From assembly GCA_017882835.1 (NCBI GenBank), contig JADGOU010000178.1:1-6372 (forward strand): 6,372 nucleotides of DNA, read 5' to 3'. Both the position numbers and the translations under genes were made by a program. This DNA is from Frankiaceae bacterium. GTDB taxonomy: Bacteria > Actinomycetota > Actinomycetes > JADGOU01. Shown in pieces: positions 5,786 to 6,372 of this stretch. The stretch's first letter is position 1. The number at the start of each line of letters is the position of its first letter. The notes beneath the pieces are model-generated. The model saw nothing but the letters and a program-made list of their open reading frames with translations, did not search any database and had not been told where the DNA came from.

Positions 5786-6325
5786 TCAGCTCTGGTTGAA
5801 AAAGCCGCCTTCGGCAATGCGGGCCTTGTCCTCAGCGGTCACGTCAACGTTCGCCGGGGTGAGCAGGAAGACCTTGTTCGTGACCCGTTCAATACTACCG
5901 CGCAGACCGAAAATCAGACCGGCGGCGAAGTCGACGAGGCGTTTGGCGTCGTTATCGTCCATCTCCGTTAAGTTCATGATCACTGGCGTGCCGTCCCGAA
6001 AGTGCTCGCCGATCGTGCGGGCCTCGTTGTAGGTCCGGGGGTGCAGGGTGGTGATCCGGTACGCCGGCAGCTCGCCGTCGCGCAGGCCAAACCGGGGTGC
6101 GGTGTCTAGCGCGACGCCGCCCCGAGCCTGTCCCCGATCGTCATCGCCGCGGCGCATGCCCACCGGCCGAGCGCCCACCGTGTCGGTGGAGTAGCTGCGC
6201 AGCGGCCGGACCGAACGATCGTCGTCATACTCGTCGTCGTCGTGGTCGGCCCGTTCGGATGCGGCTGACTCGTCGTCCTCGACCAAGCCGAGATAGAGAC
6301 CCAACTTGCGCATGGCGCCAGGCAT
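5786..6325 (-). CDS. sepF: SepF, membrane anchor for FtsZ
   Basis: SepF polymerises on the membrane and tethers FtsZ through its C-terminal tail; in actinobacteria, which lack FtsA, it is the main anchor. The 179-residue protein has the three expected parts. The N-terminal amphipathic helix is MPGAMRKLGLYLGLVEDDE, with the common actinomycete start 'GAMRK..YLGLVEDD'. A disordered acidic linker (about 17-85) contains runs of Asp. The SepF core (about 88-166) includes YRITTLHPRTYNEA, VIMNLTEMDDNDAKRLVDF and FLLTPANV. The C-terminus GGFFNQS is typical of the family. The ATG at 6325 has GGAGG seven bases upstream (6333-6337 as CCTCC). It is the first complete gene of the minus-strand row. The 47 bases to its right contain no stop on the minus strand in any frame, so the preceding gene cannot be judged. 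One leucine is encoded by the rare TTA (5971-5969). Confidence 0.95.
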   Translation of the reverse strand: MPGAMRKLGLYLGLVEDDESAASERADHDDDEYDDDRSVRPLRSYSTDTVGARPVGMRRGDDDRGQARGGVALDTAPRFGLRDGELPAYRITTLHPRTYNEARTIGEHFRDGTPVIMNLTEMDDNDAKRLVDFAAGLIFGLRGSIERVTNKVFLLTPANVDVTAEDKARIAEGGFFNQS

Positions 6326-6372
6326 GGACGGGCCTCCAAGAGCGTGGGCGGGCGAACCAGCGGCAAGCGACA

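Noticed and set aside
6220..6265. TCG/TCGTCG-rich stretch resembling a microsatellite
   Set aside because: It is explained by Asp codons in the acidic disordered linker of SepF and is not a regular tandem repeat.

Overview
The window is high-GC DNA from an actinomycete. Three things point there: GTG and TTG starts with purine-rich ribosome binding sites, the sepF-yggT-divIVA division cluster, and an ileS gene preceded by a translation-type T-box leader. The isoleucyl-tRNA synthetase has the actinomycete form in which the HIGH signature reads G-T-H-H. It is unlike the mycobacterial enzyme. I cannot name the genus. TTA leucine codons in both ileS and sepF make a typical Streptomyces less likely.

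Layout from left to right. Positions 1-252 (minus) hold the N-terminal 84 codons of a DUF167/YggU-family protein that runs off the left edge. A 54-base gap separates it from a divergent plus-strand gene, 307-915, for a 202-residue SRPBCC-fold protein with an N-terminal hydrophobic segment. The next 372 bases (916-1287) hold no gene. From about 1021 onward they form an isoleucine-specific T-box leader with ATC specifier, stem III, T-box bulge and a Shine-Dalgarno sequestrator. ileS follows at 1288-4431 and is complete.

On the minus strand, convergent with ileS, lies a tight row read right to left: sepF (6325-5786), yggT (5752-5468), divIVA (5418-4636) and a 55-residue two-helix membrane protein (4614-4447). 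The gaps are 33, 49 and 21 bases, so one transcript is likely. The convergent ends of the small gene and ileS lie 15 bases apart, and a strong hairpin sits just inside the small gene.

The minus-strand genes work together. SepF anchors FtsZ to the membrane, YggT is a small membrane protein of division clusters, and DivIVA marks curved or polar membrane and directs growth. The unnamed small membrane protein ends that row. ileS is a housekeeping gene controlled by the charging state of tRNA-Ile. I found no mobile element, CRISPR array, tRNA or rRNA. The region is mostly a conserved chromosomal core; the points of interest are the leader switch, the swapped IleRS signature and the small unrecognised membrane gene.
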